In this document: positions 15,575 to 23,629 of the stretch, piece after piece
Layout: each line of letters opens with the position of its first letter
Position numbering within the stretch: the first letter of the stretch is position 1
NCBI GenBank assembly: GCA_021604865.1
Contig: BQJU01000075.1
Location: 1 to 35,688 of the forward strand
DNA length: 35,688 bases
DNA from: Saprospiraceae bacterium
Lineage (GTDB): Bacteria; Bacteroidota; Bacteroidia; Chitinophagales; Saprospiraceae
Direction of reading: 5' to 3'
Notes under the pieces: model-generated
Seen by the model: the letters and a program-made list of their open reading frames with translations, nothing else
The model's database searches: none
Told to the model about the DNA's origin: nothing
Position numbers and translations under genes: made by a program

Positions 15575-17563
15575 ATGAAAAACCATCGAATATTATTTAA
15601 CCTGGCCTTGCTACTTACGTCAGGATTAATCTTTCTAAGCGGATGTGGTGATCCCTCGGGAAGCAGTGGAGGCAGTGCCGGCCTGTTAGCTGATAATGCA
15701 GCCTCACAGGTTTATGTTCCCCCCGGAGAGTATGATGAATTTTATGGGTTCTTTTCCGGAGGATTTAGCGGGCAACTTAGTGTATATGGGTTGCCTTCCG
15801 GGCGTTTATTTAAGGTGATTCCCGTATTTTCTCTTGATGGAGAAAAAGGATATGGGTTTAATGAAGAAACCAAACCACTCTTGAATACCTCTCACGGATT
15901 TGTGCCTTGGGATGATGCTCACCACCCGGAATTATCACAAACTGGCGGAACAACCGATGGGCGTTGGATCTTTATTAATGGTAACAATACACCGAGAGTA
16001 GCGCGTATTGATCTGACGACCTTTGAAACGGCTGAAATTATTGAGATTCCAAACAGTGGAGGTAACCACAGTTCCCCATTTACCACCGAAAATTCAGAAT
16101 ACGTAGTGGCTGGCACCCGTTTTGGTGTACCCTATCCACAAAAGGATGTGGCCATTAACAGTTATGCTGAAAATTTCAGGGCCATGCAGACTTTTATCAG
16201 CGTAGATCCTGAAAATGGGGAGATGGATATTGCCTTCCAGGTATTACTGCCAGCCTTCGATTTTGACTTGTCGCACTCCGGCAAAGGAAAGTCTCACGGA
16301 TGGACTTTTTTCACCTCCTATAACACCGAAAATAAACACTCACTGCTCGAGGTAGCTGCTTCACAAAATGACAAGGATTTTATTGCGGCCATCAACTGGA
16401 AGAAAGCGGAAGAATATATCAAAGAGGGTAAATTCCATGAGGTTCCAGCCAATTATGCCCACAATGTGTACAATGAAAAGACACATACGGCTACTTCTAC
16501 CATGAAGGATAAAGTAAAAGTGCTGATTCCTTCAGAATGTCCGGGTCTGGTCTATTTCCTGCCAACACCAAAATCTCCTCACGGAGTTGATGTTGATCCC
16601 AGCGGTGAGTACATTGTTGGCAATGGCAAATTATCAGCCGACCTTACCGTGCATTCTTTTTCGAAAATGCTGAAAGCCATCGAAAACAAGGCATTTGATG
16701 CAGAAATTGAAGGTATTCCGGTTTTGAAATTTGAAGAAGTAGTGGCTGGTGTGGTCAAAGAACCTGGCCTGGGCCCATTGCATACCGAATTTGACGGAAA
16801 AGGAAATGCCTATACGACTTTTTTCATTTCTTCTGAAATTGTGAAATGGAAACTGGGCACCTGGGAAGTGGTTGATCGCGTACCTTGTTATTATTCTGTA
16901 GGCCACCTGATGATTCCTGGAGGAGATTCCAAAACTCCGGAAGGTAAATATATGGTCGCTTTGAATAAAATTACGAAGGATCGGTATTTGCCCACCGGGC
17001 CCGAAGTTTGTCACTCAGCACAGCTATACGATATCTCCGGAGAGAAAATGAAATTGTTGCTTGATTTTCCTACCATCGGGGAACCGCATTATGCTCAGGG
17101 TATTCCTGCGGACCGCATTCAGTCAAAATCCAAAAAGTTTTACCCGATTGAGGAAAACGAACATCCTTATAGGGCGATGGGTGAAAAAGATGCTCGCGTA
17201 GAAAGATCCGGCAATATCGTACATGTTTATATGACCACTATCCGCAGCCACTTTGCTCCCGACAACATTGAAGGAATTAAAGTGGGCGACAAAGTCTATT
17301 TCCACGTTACCAACCTGGAACAAGACTACGATGTACCTCATGGATTTGCGGTGATGGGCGCCAACAATGCCGAATTGCTTGTGATGCCTGGTCAGACCGA
17401 AACCTTTTTATGGGAACCTAAAAAAGAAGGTGTATTTCCTTTCTATTGTACGGACTTTTGCTCCGCGCTACACCAAGAAATGCAGGGCTATATCCGGGTT
17501 TCAAACCAAAATTCCAACATTGCCCTAAAATGGGGATTGGGAGAGGACGAAACCATTCAATAA
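15575..17563 (+). CDS. nosZ: Nitrous-oxide reductase, clade II (Sec-type), lipoprotein form
   Basis: NosZ reduces N2O to N2 with two electrons at a CuZ cluster; CuA relays electrons from a cytochrome. The N-terminus is a Sec lipoprotein signal with lipobox LSGC (Cys24), not a Tat signal, which places it in clade II and predicts membrane anchoring. CuZ-type His motifs are visible: DAHHPELSQTGG, KSHGWTF, SPHGVDVDPSGEY, PLHTEFDGKGN, VGHLMIPGG and GEPHYAQG. The C-terminal cupredoxin domain holds the CuA ligands C625-x3-C629-x3-H633-x2-M636, plus VPHGFAVMG. At 662 residues it is full length with no break. A hairpin follows 6 bp after the stop, then the rest of the nos operon. Confidence 0.97.
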   Translation: MKNHRILFNLALLLTSGLIFLSGCGDPSGSSGGSAGLLADNAASQVYVPPGEYDEFYGFFSGGFSGQLSVYGLPSGRLFKVIPVFSLDGEKGYGFNEETKPLLNTSHGFVPWDDAHHPELSQTGGTTDGRWIFINGNNTPRVARIDLTTFETAEIIEIPNSGGNHSSPFTTENSEYVVAGTRFGVPYPQKDVAINSYAENFRAMQTFISVDPENGEMDIAFQVLLPAFDFDLSHSGKGKSHGWTFFTSYNTENKHSLLEVAASQNDKDFIAAINWKKAEEYIKEGKFHEVPANYAHNVYNEKTHTATSTMKDKVKVLIPSECPGLVYFLPTPKSPHGVDVDPSGEYIVGNGKLSADLTVHSFSKMLKAIENKAFDAEIEGIPVLKFEEVVAGVVKEPGLGPLHTEFDGKGNAYTTFFISSEIVKWKLGTWEVVDRVPCYYSVGHLMIPGGDSKTPEGKYMVALNKITKDRYLPTGPEVCHSAQLYDISGEKMKLLLDFPTIGEPHYAQGIPADRIQSKSKKFYPIEENEHPYRAMGEKDARVERSGNIVHVYMTTIRSHFAPDNIEGIKVGDKVYFHVTNLEQDYDVPHGFAVMGANNAELLVMPGQTETFLWEPKKEGVFPFYCTDFCSALHQEMQGYIRVSNQNSNIALKWGLGEDETIQ

Positions 17564-17569
17564 AACGTA

Positions 17570-17591
17570 GGGCGACCCGCGAGGGTCGCCC
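17570..17591 (+). terminator. Strong hairpin after nosZ (attenuator or 3' stabiliser)
   Basis: A perfect 9-bp stem (GGGCGACCC / GGGTCGCCC) with a GCGA loop begins 6 bp after the nosZ stop and is followed by CTATTT rather than a true T-run. A second stem (GTCGTC / GACGAC) follows at about 17624-17644. It may lower transcription into the downstream genes or protect nosZ mRNA. It also resembles dispersed palindromes seen in other genomes. Confidence 0.5.
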
Positions 17592-17679
17592 CTATTTCCG
17601 ACAAAATAATAGGCGCTCCCAGTAGTCGTCCAATTTTCCGACGACAATCCAAATGGTCGCCCATTTACAAACAAACAGC

Positions 17680-18306
17680 ATGAAAAATTTGCCAAGGCTG
17701 CTCATGGTCGTAGCTGCATTAGGACTGCTAAGCCTTTTTATATTTCCGATGTGGCGCATCACTTTATTGGCTCCGCAATATCCGGATGGTGTGACCATGT
17801 ATATTTATATCAACAAACTGGGAGGAGAGAGCTCGGGAACTTTACAAAATGTCAATATCCTGAATCACTATGTTGGCATGAAAAAAATCGATCCGGATGC
17901 CATTCCCGAGTTGAGTTATTTTCCTTACATCGTGATTGGTCTGGTGGTATTGGGATTAGGGGCTGCCTGGAGTAACAATCCCCGACTTTTTCTAGCCTGG
18001 GGAGTACTTATGGTGCTGGTAAGTATGGTGGGCCTGTATGATTTTTACCTGTGGGAGTATGACTACGGCCATAATTTGAGTGATACAGCACCAATTAAAA
18101 TTGAAGGCCAGTCGTATCAGCCTCCCCTAATTGGATCTGCAAAGATTCTCAACTTCATAGCCGTTTCTATGCCACATACCAGCGGTTGGTTGGCAGGTAT
18201 ATGCATCCTGTTAAGCTTTGTGGCTGCCTGGGTTTCATTCAAAAAGAAAAAAAATGAAAGTACTGAAAAATATAAGTTGGATACTGTTCCTAACCTGGTC
18301 GATTAG
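17680..18306 (+). CDS. Nos-cluster membrane protein (NosB-like position)
   Basis: The protein of about 208 residues has four to five transmembrane helices. The first begins at the start (RLLMVVAALGLLSLFIFP) and the last is near the end (LAGICILLSFVAAWVSF), before a basic tail. Conserved-looking polar segments (HYVGMKKIDPDAIPEL; DFYLWEYDYGHNLSDTAPI) lie between helices. A membrane protein directly after nosZ is usual in clade II clusters; in Wolinella that position is nosB, of unknown function, though I cannot prove homology. I choose the start at 17680 (MKNLPRL); an upstream ATG at 17653 adds nine unlikely residues. Its 3' end overlaps nosL by 53 bp. Confidence 0.75.
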   Translation: MKNLPRLLMVVAALGLLSLFIFPMWRITLLAPQYPDGVTMYIYINKLGGESSGTLQNVNILNHYVGMKKIDPDAIPELSYFPYIVIGLVVLGLGAAWSNNPRLFLAWGVLMVLVSMVGLYDFYLWEYDYGHNLSDTAPIKIEGQSYQPPLIGSAKILNFIAVSMPHTSGWLAGICILLSFVAAWVSFKKKKNESTEKYKLDTVPNLVD

Positions 18307-18700
18307 TGCCTGTTCTGTAGGCCCACAACCGATCGAATATGGTGAGGATGTTTGTGATTTTTGTAAAATGACCATTGTCGACCGGCAATTTGCTGCCGAA
18401 CTGGTCACTTCCAAAGGCAAAATTTTCAAATTTGATGCGATAGAATGTATGGTTCCTTTTCGTCAACAAAAGGAGGGTACTTCTTTTTCCTATACGCTGG
18501 TCAATGATTATCAGAAACCCGGTGAATTGATGGATGCAGAGTGGAGTTATTACCTGATTAGTCCGGCTATTCCGAGCCCGATGGGGGGGAATCTGTCCGC
18601 TTTTAGCACCGTGGCAGCAGCGGAAGGCATTCAGAAAGAAAAAGGTGGAGTGGTGTATAGTTGGAAGGAGTTGCAGGTAGGGATTAGGAATGAGAAATGA
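18254..18700 (+). CDS. nosL: NosL copper chaperone lipoprotein
   Basis: NosL is a Cu(I)-binding lipoprotein needed to deliver copper for NosZ maturation. The signal peptide ends at a lipobox (SISAC). The family motif CDFCKM follows, then RQFAAELVTSKGKIFKFDAIECM, all typical. A C-terminal MGGNLSAFS segment is also conserved in the family. The start at 18254 gives a proper signal peptide; an upstream ATG at 18218 would put charged residues ahead of it. The gene overlaps the end of the preceding membrane-protein gene, indicating one transcript. Confidence 0.92.
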   Translation: MKVLKNISWILFLTWSISACSVGPQPIEYGEDVCDFCKMTIVDRQFAAELVTSKGKIFKFDAIECMVPFRQQKEGTSFSYTLVNDYQKPGELMDAEWSYYLISPAIPSPMGGNLSAFSTVAAAEGIQKEKGGVVYSWKELQVGIRNEK

Positions 18701-18777
18701 GGTTGACTTCGCTGACCCCTAAGGTATAGTTGACCAGTTCTTCCATTTTTTCCCATCAAAAAAAAATAATCAATTAC

Positions 18778-20034
18778 ATGTTTATCAGACAGAGAAGTAA
18801 CAAGGCGTTTTTGCTCATGCTATTGACCCTGTTATCACTTAGATCATACGCTGAAGGAGGGATCATTGAGGTTTGTTCTACCTGTCCGATACAGTCGATA
18901 AAAACGGCAATTGAACAGGCGGATGAAGGGGATGAAATTCGCATCCATTCCGGCACTTACCGCGAAGGAACCATTGTGGTGAACAAGAGCCTTGTCCTTA
19001 CCGGACTTGACTATCCGATACTGGATGGGGAAGGTGCTTATGAAATCCTGACGGTCACTGCCGCGAATGTTACTATTCAAGGATTGCACCTGCACAATAC
19101 GGGAAATAGTTACCTTGAAGATCGGGCGGCACTTCGCATCAAACGGCAAAAGAATTTTACCATTCGCAACAATCGCCTGACCAATACTTTTTTTGGTATC
19201 TATCTGGAAAAGGCTGGTAATGGAATAGTAGAAGGCAACCAGATCATCGGTCTGGCTGAAAACGAAATGTCCTCTGGCAATGCCATTCATGCGTGGCATT
19301 GCAGAAAAATAGCGGTGAAAAACAACCTGGTTATTGGGCACCGTGATGGTATCTATTTTGAATTTGTGGATAGCAGTCAGGTAATCGACAATCGCAGTGA
19401 AAGGAATCTGCGCTACGGCTTACATTTTATGTTTAGCAACTATGATAGCTATTCTTGCAATGAGTTTTGGGACAATGGTGCCGGTGTGGCCGTGATGTTT
19501 TCCAAATTTATTGAGATGACCGAGAATCTTTTTATTCAAAACTGGGGGAGGTCGTCTTATGGCTTGTTGTTAAAAGAAATATATGATGCCACCATTCTGG
19601 ATAATCAATTTCTTGAAAATACGATTGGTATTAACATCGAAGGCTCTACCCGTATCAATTACCTGGGCAACAGGTTTGTGCGTAATGGATGGGCCGTAAA
19701 AATGGCTGGCGGTTGCCTCAACAACAATTTTCACCAAAATAATTTCATTGCCAATACCCTTGATCTGGTCGTCAGCAGTAAGATCAACAACAATTCCTTT
19801 GATGGCAATTATTGGAGTGAATACAGTGGTTATGACTTGAATTACGATGGAATTGGTGATGTACCCTATCGGCCGGTAAAACTATTCGCATATATTCTTG
19901 ATCAGACGCCAGAGTCGATTGTGTTGCTGCGCTCTTTGTTTATTGATTTACTCAATTTTTCCGAAAAGGTCAGCCCGGTATTTACGCCGGCAGATGTATT
20001 GGACCACCAACCCAAAATTGACATTTTACCATGA
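18778..20034 (+). CDS. nosD: NosD periplasmic copper-site maturation protein
   Basis: NosD is a periplasmic right-handed beta-helix protein that works with the NosFY transporter to mature the CuZ centre. A Sec signal peptide (about 1-25, ending SYA/E) is followed by the start of the helix (SIKTAIEQADEGDEIRIHSGTY). Many CASH-type repeat rungs come next, with NN/NxF turns (NNRLTNTFFGIYLEKAGNG, IDNRSERNLRYGLHFMFSNYDS). The last third has NYWSEYSGYDLNYDGIGDVPY, a well-known NosD signature. I choose the start at 18778; the upstream ATG at 18730 adds a non-signal leader. The stop overlaps the nosF start (ATGA). Confidence 0.93.
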   Translation: MFIRQRSNKAFLLMLLTLLSLRSYAEGGIIEVCSTCPIQSIKTAIEQADEGDEIRIHSGTYREGTIVVNKSLVLTGLDYPILDGEGAYEILTVTAANVTIQGLHLHNTGNSYLEDRAALRIKRQKNFTIRNNRLTNTFFGIYLEKAGNGIVEGNQIIGLAENEMSSGNAIHAWHCRKIAVKNNLVIGHRDGIYFEFVDSSQVIDNRSERNLRYGLHFMFSNYDSYSCNEFWDNGAGVAVMFSKFIEMTENLFIQNWGRSSYGLLLKEIYDATILDNQFLENTIGINIEGSTRINYLGNRFVRNGWAVKMAGGCLNNNFHQNNFIANTLDLVVSSKINNNSFDGNYWSEYSGYDLNYDGIGDVPYRPVKLFAYILDQTPESIVLLRSLFIDLLNFSEKVSPVFTPADVLDHQPKIDILP

Positions 20035-20786
20035 TTCAAATTCAAAACCTACATAAATCCTTCGGCCCGCTTCAGGTATTAAAGGGGGTTAACCTGGACT
20101 TTCCTGCTACGGCTTCGGGTGCATCAGGCATTACTGCTATTTTAGGGCCAAATGGCTCGGGCAAGACGACTTTGATTAAGTGCATCTTAGGCATGGTGAT
20201 TCCTTCGGAGGGAGAAATTTTTGTAAAAGATCAACGGGTAAAAGGCAATTGGTCATACCGCCATAACATTGGTTATCTGCCTCAGATAGCCCGCTTTCCG
20301 GAAAACCTCAGTGTTCAGGAGTTGCTGGATTTTATTCAGGACTTGCGTGGCACTGGTGGCCAACCGGAACCCTTGATTCAGCGCTTTGGCTTGGAACCTT
20401 TTCTAACCAAACGACTGGGACACCTTTCTGGAGGCACCCGCCAAAAGGTCAATCTGGTATTGGCTTTTATGTACGATTGTCCGCTGCTTATTCTAGATGA
20501 ACCTACGGCTGGCTTGGACCCCGTAGCCCTGATACAGTTGAAAGCCTTGCTGAAGGAAGAAAAAGCCAAAGGCAAACACATTCTCATCACCACCCACATT
20601 ATGGATTTTGTAGAAGATATGGCTGATGAGATCGTTTTTCTCTTAGAGGGCAACATTCATTTTCGGGGCCGTCCCGACTTTTTGAAAAAACAATACCAAA
20701 GTCGGAAATTGGAAAATGCGATTGCCTGTTTGTTGCAAAAAATGCCAGCGCCATCGGGTGGTGGTGTAGCCATTCTGGAAGACTGA
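20031..20786 (+). CDS. nosF: NosF ABC-transporter ATPase
   Basis: NosF is the ATP-binding subunit of the NosDFY system. All core motifs are present: Walker A GPNGSGKT (39-46), Q-loop YLPQ (82-85), signature LSGGT (132-136), Walker B LLILDEPT (152-158) and the H-switch ITTH. A short Ala/Ser/Gly-rich stretch (about 26-33) sits before Walker A and is longer than usual. The gene overlaps nosD by 4 bp and is followed 54 bp later by nosY. Confidence 0.95.
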   Translation: MIQIQNLHKSFGPLQVLKGVNLDFPATASGASGITAILGPNGSGKTTLIKCILGMVIPSEGEIFVKDQRVKGNWSYRHNIGYLPQIARFPENLSVQELLDFIQDLRGTGGQPEPLIQRFGLEPFLTKRLGHLSGGTRQKVNLVLAFMYDCPLLILDEPTAGLDPVALIQLKALLKEEKAKGKHILITTHIMDFVEDMADEIVFLLEGNIHFRGRPDFLKKQYQSRKLENAIACLLQKMPAPSGGGVAILED

Positions 20787-20840
20787 TAGGCCTCCAAACA
20801 ACAGAAAAAAACCAAAACTTAAAGCTTTAAACCTTCAAAC

Positions 20841-21623
20841 ATGTTTAAAATATTCAAATACAGCTTTTTTGATCTGATGCGCAGTCGGTGGAGCTTGATA
20901 TACGCGGCTTTTTATTTTTTGTTTACGATTGGCCTATTGTGGCTGAGTAATGACTTATCGAAAGTGGTGATCAGTTTGATGAATGTCATTTTGATCCTTT
21001 GCCCTTTGATTGCGACCATGTTTGGAGTCATGTATTATTACAATTCACGGGAATTTGTAGAATTACTTTTGGCGCAACCCATTCGCCGCAGTGCCATTTT
21101 TTGGGGGCAATATTTTGGTTTGGCCGCCTCGCTCTCTTTGAGTTTGGTCATTGGACTAGGCGTACCATTTGCGATGTACGGCATCTTTCAATCAGCGGAG
21201 ATCTTCAATTTCTCGATACTAATCCTCAATGGGATTTTGTTGTCCTTCATCTTTTCCGGTGTCGCATTCTTCATTGCATTGCGCAATGAGCAGAAGATCA
21301 GAGGATTTGGCCTGGCCATTGTGGCTTGGTTGTTTTTTGCGGTCATATACGATGGTTTATTGCTTCTGGCCCTGATGTACTTCCGCGATTACCCGCTAGA
21401 GCGGTTGGCGATTGGGGCCTCCCTTTTTAATCCGATTGATTTGTCGCGCATCCTGATTTTGCTCAAGCTCGATATTTCTGCTCTGATGGGTTATACGGGG
21501 GCTGTTTTCCAAAAGTTTATGGGTACTGGTATAGGGATGTTTCTCTCCCTTAGCGTATTGTTACTGTGGATAGTGGTGCCGGGCTGGGCGATTCGGTGGG
21601 TGGCTGATCGGAAGGATTTTTGA
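20841..21623 (+). CDS. nosY: NosY ABC-transporter permease
   Basis: The 260-residue protein has six hydrophobic helices typical of ABC-2 permeases. It starts with FKYSFFDLMRSRWSLIYAAFYFLF and contains the family segment YYNSREFVELLLAQPIRRSAIFWGQY after the second helix. The last helix ends WAIRWVADRKDF. It forms the membrane channel for NosF and, with NosD, is needed for CuZ assembly, probably through sulfur or copper supply. It is the last gene of the plus-strand nos operon; no nosR is found, as is usual for clade II. Confidence 0.93.
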   Translation: MFKIFKYSFFDLMRSRWSLIYAAFYFLFTIGLLWLSNDLSKVVISLMNVILILCPLIATMFGVMYYYNSREFVELLLAQPIRRSAIFWGQYFGLAASLSLSLVIGLGVPFAMYGIFQSAEIFNFSILILNGILLSFIFSGVAFFIALRNEQKIRGFGLAIVAWLFFAVIYDGLLLLALMYFRDYPLERLAIGASLFNPIDLSRILILLKLDISALMGYTGAVFQKFMGTGIGMFLSLSVLLLWIVVPGWAIRWVADRKDF

Positions 21624-21639
21624 GCGGGCGGACCTCCGA

Positions 21640-22062
21640 TCAGTGATAAAACTCATTTTCATCTACCACAATCGTGGTCAATTCAACCGTATGTCCATCC
21701 GGATCTTTTGTATAAATTGAATGGAAATAATGATGGTCTTGGATCGTAAAATCCAAGTTCAGTTCAGCATACCTTTTTTTAGCTTTCTCAAAATTTTCTT
21801 TTGTTACATTGAAAGCAAAATGGTCAATTTTAACATGCTTTGATTGTAGGTCAAGCTGCTTGTCATCCGTATTTGCTGGGAATATGGCGATTCCAGATTT
21901 ATTTCGGAGCATAAAAATTGGATACGCTCCCCATTCCTTTAGCTGATATCTTTTTAGCCCAAGAACCTTTTCGTACCAATCGGCAGAAACATTCAAATCC
22001 TTTACACGAATTGCTACGTGGTCCAGAAATTCAATCTCTATCGCATTATTTTCTTTGTTCAT
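21640..22062 (-). CDS. VOC-family (glyoxalase-like) protein
   Basis: The 140-residue protein has the VOC opening EFLDHVAIRVKDLNVSADWYEKVLGL and the closing DPDGHTVELTTI. Putative metal ligands are His (DHVAIRV), His (KIDHFAFNV) and Glu (TVELTT), consistent with a metal-dependent VOC enzyme. The substrate is unknown. It is 3 bp downstream of the EAD11-like gene, so it is the last gene of that operon. Confidence 0.88.
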   Translation of the reverse strand: MNKENNAIEIEFLDHVAIRVKDLNVSADWYEKVLGLKRYQLKEWGAYPIFMLRNKSGIAIFPANTDDKQLDLQSKHVKIDHFAFNVTKENFEKAKKRYAELNLDFTIQDHHYFHSIYTKDPDGHTVELTTIVVDENEFYH

Positions 22063-22065
22063 TTT

Positions 22066-22401
22066 TTAGATCTTTCTAATTAATTCCAGCAAGGCCTCAA
22101 TGATTTTATTTCTAGATCGGTTGTATTCATCTGTGCTTAAAATGCCTCTCATCTGCCCAGTATTGTTACGATTGTTTCTCGAAGCGATACTTAGAATAAT
22201 TTCAAAATGCTCGTTCCTTTTTTCCAGGAACAGGATCATACTTTGAATGGCTCCTTCCAAATCATTTTTGATAATTTTGTTTTCCCAGCCATTTTTCAGC
22301 TCATCTTTAGTGCTTTTCTTATCAAAAAACTGTTGAACAGCGGTATCGGCTGTGTCTGACGAATATATTTTAGCCAATTTTTTATGCCTAAGTCCATTCA
22401 T
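22066..22401 (-). CDS. EAD11-like effector-associated domain protein
   Basis: The C-terminal ~70 residues match the pattern of effector-associated domain 11: DLEGAIQSMILFLEK, then EIILSIASRNNRNN, G-ILSTDEYNRSRNKI and EALLELI. EADs are death-fold-like adaptor modules described in NTP-dependent bacterial conflict systems. Here the domain has no fused effector, only a short basic N-terminus. I prefer the start at 22401; an ORF from 22446 would overlap the upstream membrane-protein gene by 59 bp instead of 14 bp. The membrane protein is translated just before it in another frame, so they may act together, or may be a split of one ancestral TM-EAD protein. The EAD11 assignment is pattern-based. 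Confidence 0.6.
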   Translation of the reverse strand: MNGLRHKKLAKIYSSDTADTAVQQFFDKKSTKDELKNGWENKIIKNDLEGAIQSMILFLEKRNEHFEIILSIASRNNRNNTGQMRGILSTDEYNRSRNKIIEALLELIRKI

Positions 22402-22726
22402 CCAATGTGGTAGCGCCCCTGGAAAAGAAAGGGATCGCCAAAACAAAGGAGATGTTAATGCAACCAGATATCAAGAATAAATATTTCCTAAACGGTTCAA
22501 ATTGAACTCCTTCTCCTTTAGTATAGATGAAGGTAAATCCCATTACCACATAAAAGAAGAATATAAAGGACATGGCTAAAAGGCCCATTTTATTCTTTTT
22601 TTCTGCATTGTCTCTATCTGTGGATAAGATGTAGAAATATAAAAGAACAACAAAGGTGAGCAAGAAACCAAGAGAAAATAATAAGGTCCGATTGGCGGCG
22701 GGGCTACTGCTGATTATCGTATCCAT
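22388..22726 (-). CDS. Three-helix membrane protein upstream of the EAD11-like gene
   Basis: I do not recognise a family. The 112-residue protein has three clear transmembrane helices (about 13-35, 48-70 and 82-103), a charged loop DRDNAEKKNK and a short polar tail. Its 3' end overlaps the EAD11-like gene by 14 bp in a different frame. The order and overlap suggest a membrane anchor acting with the EAD protein. Confidence 0.6.
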   Translation of the reverse strand: MDTIISSSPAANRTLLFSLGFLLTFVVLLYFYILSTDRDNAEKKNKMGLLAMSFIFFFYVVMGFTFIYTKGEGVQFEPFRKYLFLISGCINISFVLAIPFFSRGATTLDEWT

Positions 22727-22750
22727 TGGATTATTTAAATTTAGTTGGTT

Positions 22751-23128
22751 TTAATTGTTGTCGTTATTTACATACCACATCCAAAGGCAATCTTGAAAAT
22801 CTGTGAACATGTGAAGTAATAAGCCAATAGCTATTATTCTCACTTTTGGAAAGAATGCCATAATAAAATAAATGCCTATTGCAAGATAGGAATGCAGCGG
22901 ATGAAATCCAATTCCACATCGACCGGGGTCGAAAATTGGGTCTGCCACAAGGTGGTCTACATCAACTACCATAGTTGCAATCATGATCAGCCATGCTTTT
23001 TTCCATTCTTTTCTAAAAAACACCCATGTTATCAATCCAGGGAAAAGAAAGTGCAAACTATAATGAGTTGCAGGCTGTAAGATTAGTAGCTCTGCTAGTG
23101 TCATTCTTTCATGTTTTATGCGAATCAA
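22751..23128 (-). CDS. DUF6122-like membrane protein
   Basis: The 125-residue protein has about four hydrophobic segments and polar residues set in or near membranes: THYSLHFLFPGLI, VVDVDHLVADP, HPLHSY and LLLHMFTDFQD. The His/Asp pattern recalls YdjM-type (LexA-regulated, putative membrane-bound metal hydrolase) proteins and DUF6122 of Bacteroidota. Function is unknown. It starts the four-gene minus-strand group and is followed by the three-helix protein after 24 bp. The intron remnant lies directly upstream of it. Confidence 0.7.
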   Translation of the reverse strand: MIRIKHERMTLAELLILQPATHYSLHFLFPGLITWVFFRKEWKKAWLIMIATMVVDVDHLVADPIFDPGRCGIGFHPLHSYLAIGIYFIMAFFPKVRIIAIGLLLHMFTDFQDCLWMWYVNNDNN

Positions 23129-23196
23129 GAGCTAAAAATGACGTAGAAGTGAATTGTTTAAGTTTGTGGAATAGGACTTCCAGAACTTATCCAGCG

Positions 23197-23532
23197 CTAC
23201 TTTTACGTATGCGAAATATACGAAGAACAATTACAATGGCATAACATGCGATTCACGATTGGAAAAAGCCTGAACGAGAACGTAAGCACCTCATTAGATT
23301 GGGCGTAGAGAAAGGAACAGCCTACGCGTGGAATGAACGATATATACCCATAGGGTAGATGTCCAGTGGACATCTAATGAAGTGAACCGCTAGCGGATGG
23401 GCTGAAAGAATGGGTGGATAGGCAGTAGCTCAAAGCCCAATACTTGGCACCACCATAAGCGTGTCGCTACTTAAACGAAAAGGTTATGTTTCCATGATTG
23501 ATTACTACTCAAAATTCAAAATTTCGATTTAG
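23197..23532 (+). pseudogene. Group II intron maturase (IEP) C-terminal remnant
   Basis: One frame reads as the X/En-side tail of a group II intron-encoded protein. It shows DWKKPERERKHLIRLGV, then GTAYAWNE, then AVAQSPILGTTIS and LLKRKGYVSMIDYY, ending at a stop at 23530-23532. The frame is broken by TAA at 23242 and by stops inside a palindromic insertion, and what should be Trp (GGW-AVAQ) is TAG. The reverse-transcriptase part is missing. The stop abuts domain V of an intron, as expected for an IEP in domain IV. It is clearly dead. Confidence 0.75.
23341..23403. repeat. Palindrome-bearing 63-bp insertion inside the maturase remnant
   Basis: The insert interrupts the maturase frame between GAACGA (23335-23340) and GAAAGA (23404-23409), which look like a mutated 6-bp target duplication. 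Inside are a perfect 10-bp-arm palindrome (TAGATGTCCA / TGGACATCTA, 23356-23376) and CCGCTAGCGG. CCCAT and ATGGG lie near its ends. Its length is a multiple of three, and removing it restores the WNERMGG reading. Confidence 0.5.
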
Positions 23533-23617
23533 TGAACCGCCGTATACGAGACCCGTTTGTGCGGTGGTGTGAGAGGCGCACCCCGTCAGGTAACTCTGGT
23601 GGGGCCGTCTACTCGAT
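23533..23617 (+). ncRNA. Group II intron domains V and VI (5'-truncated intron)
   Basis: Domain V (about 23534-23569) has a 9-bp lower stem ACCGCCGTA / TGCGGTGGT with wobbles, the two-base TG bulge and a short cap. Domain VI follows with CCCC/GGGG arms (23580-23604). The segment ends CTACTCGAT, the typical bacterial intron 3' end. Domains I-III are absent upstream, so it cannot splice. Confidence 0.75.
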
Positions 23618-23629
23618 TGTGTGTGGTTT

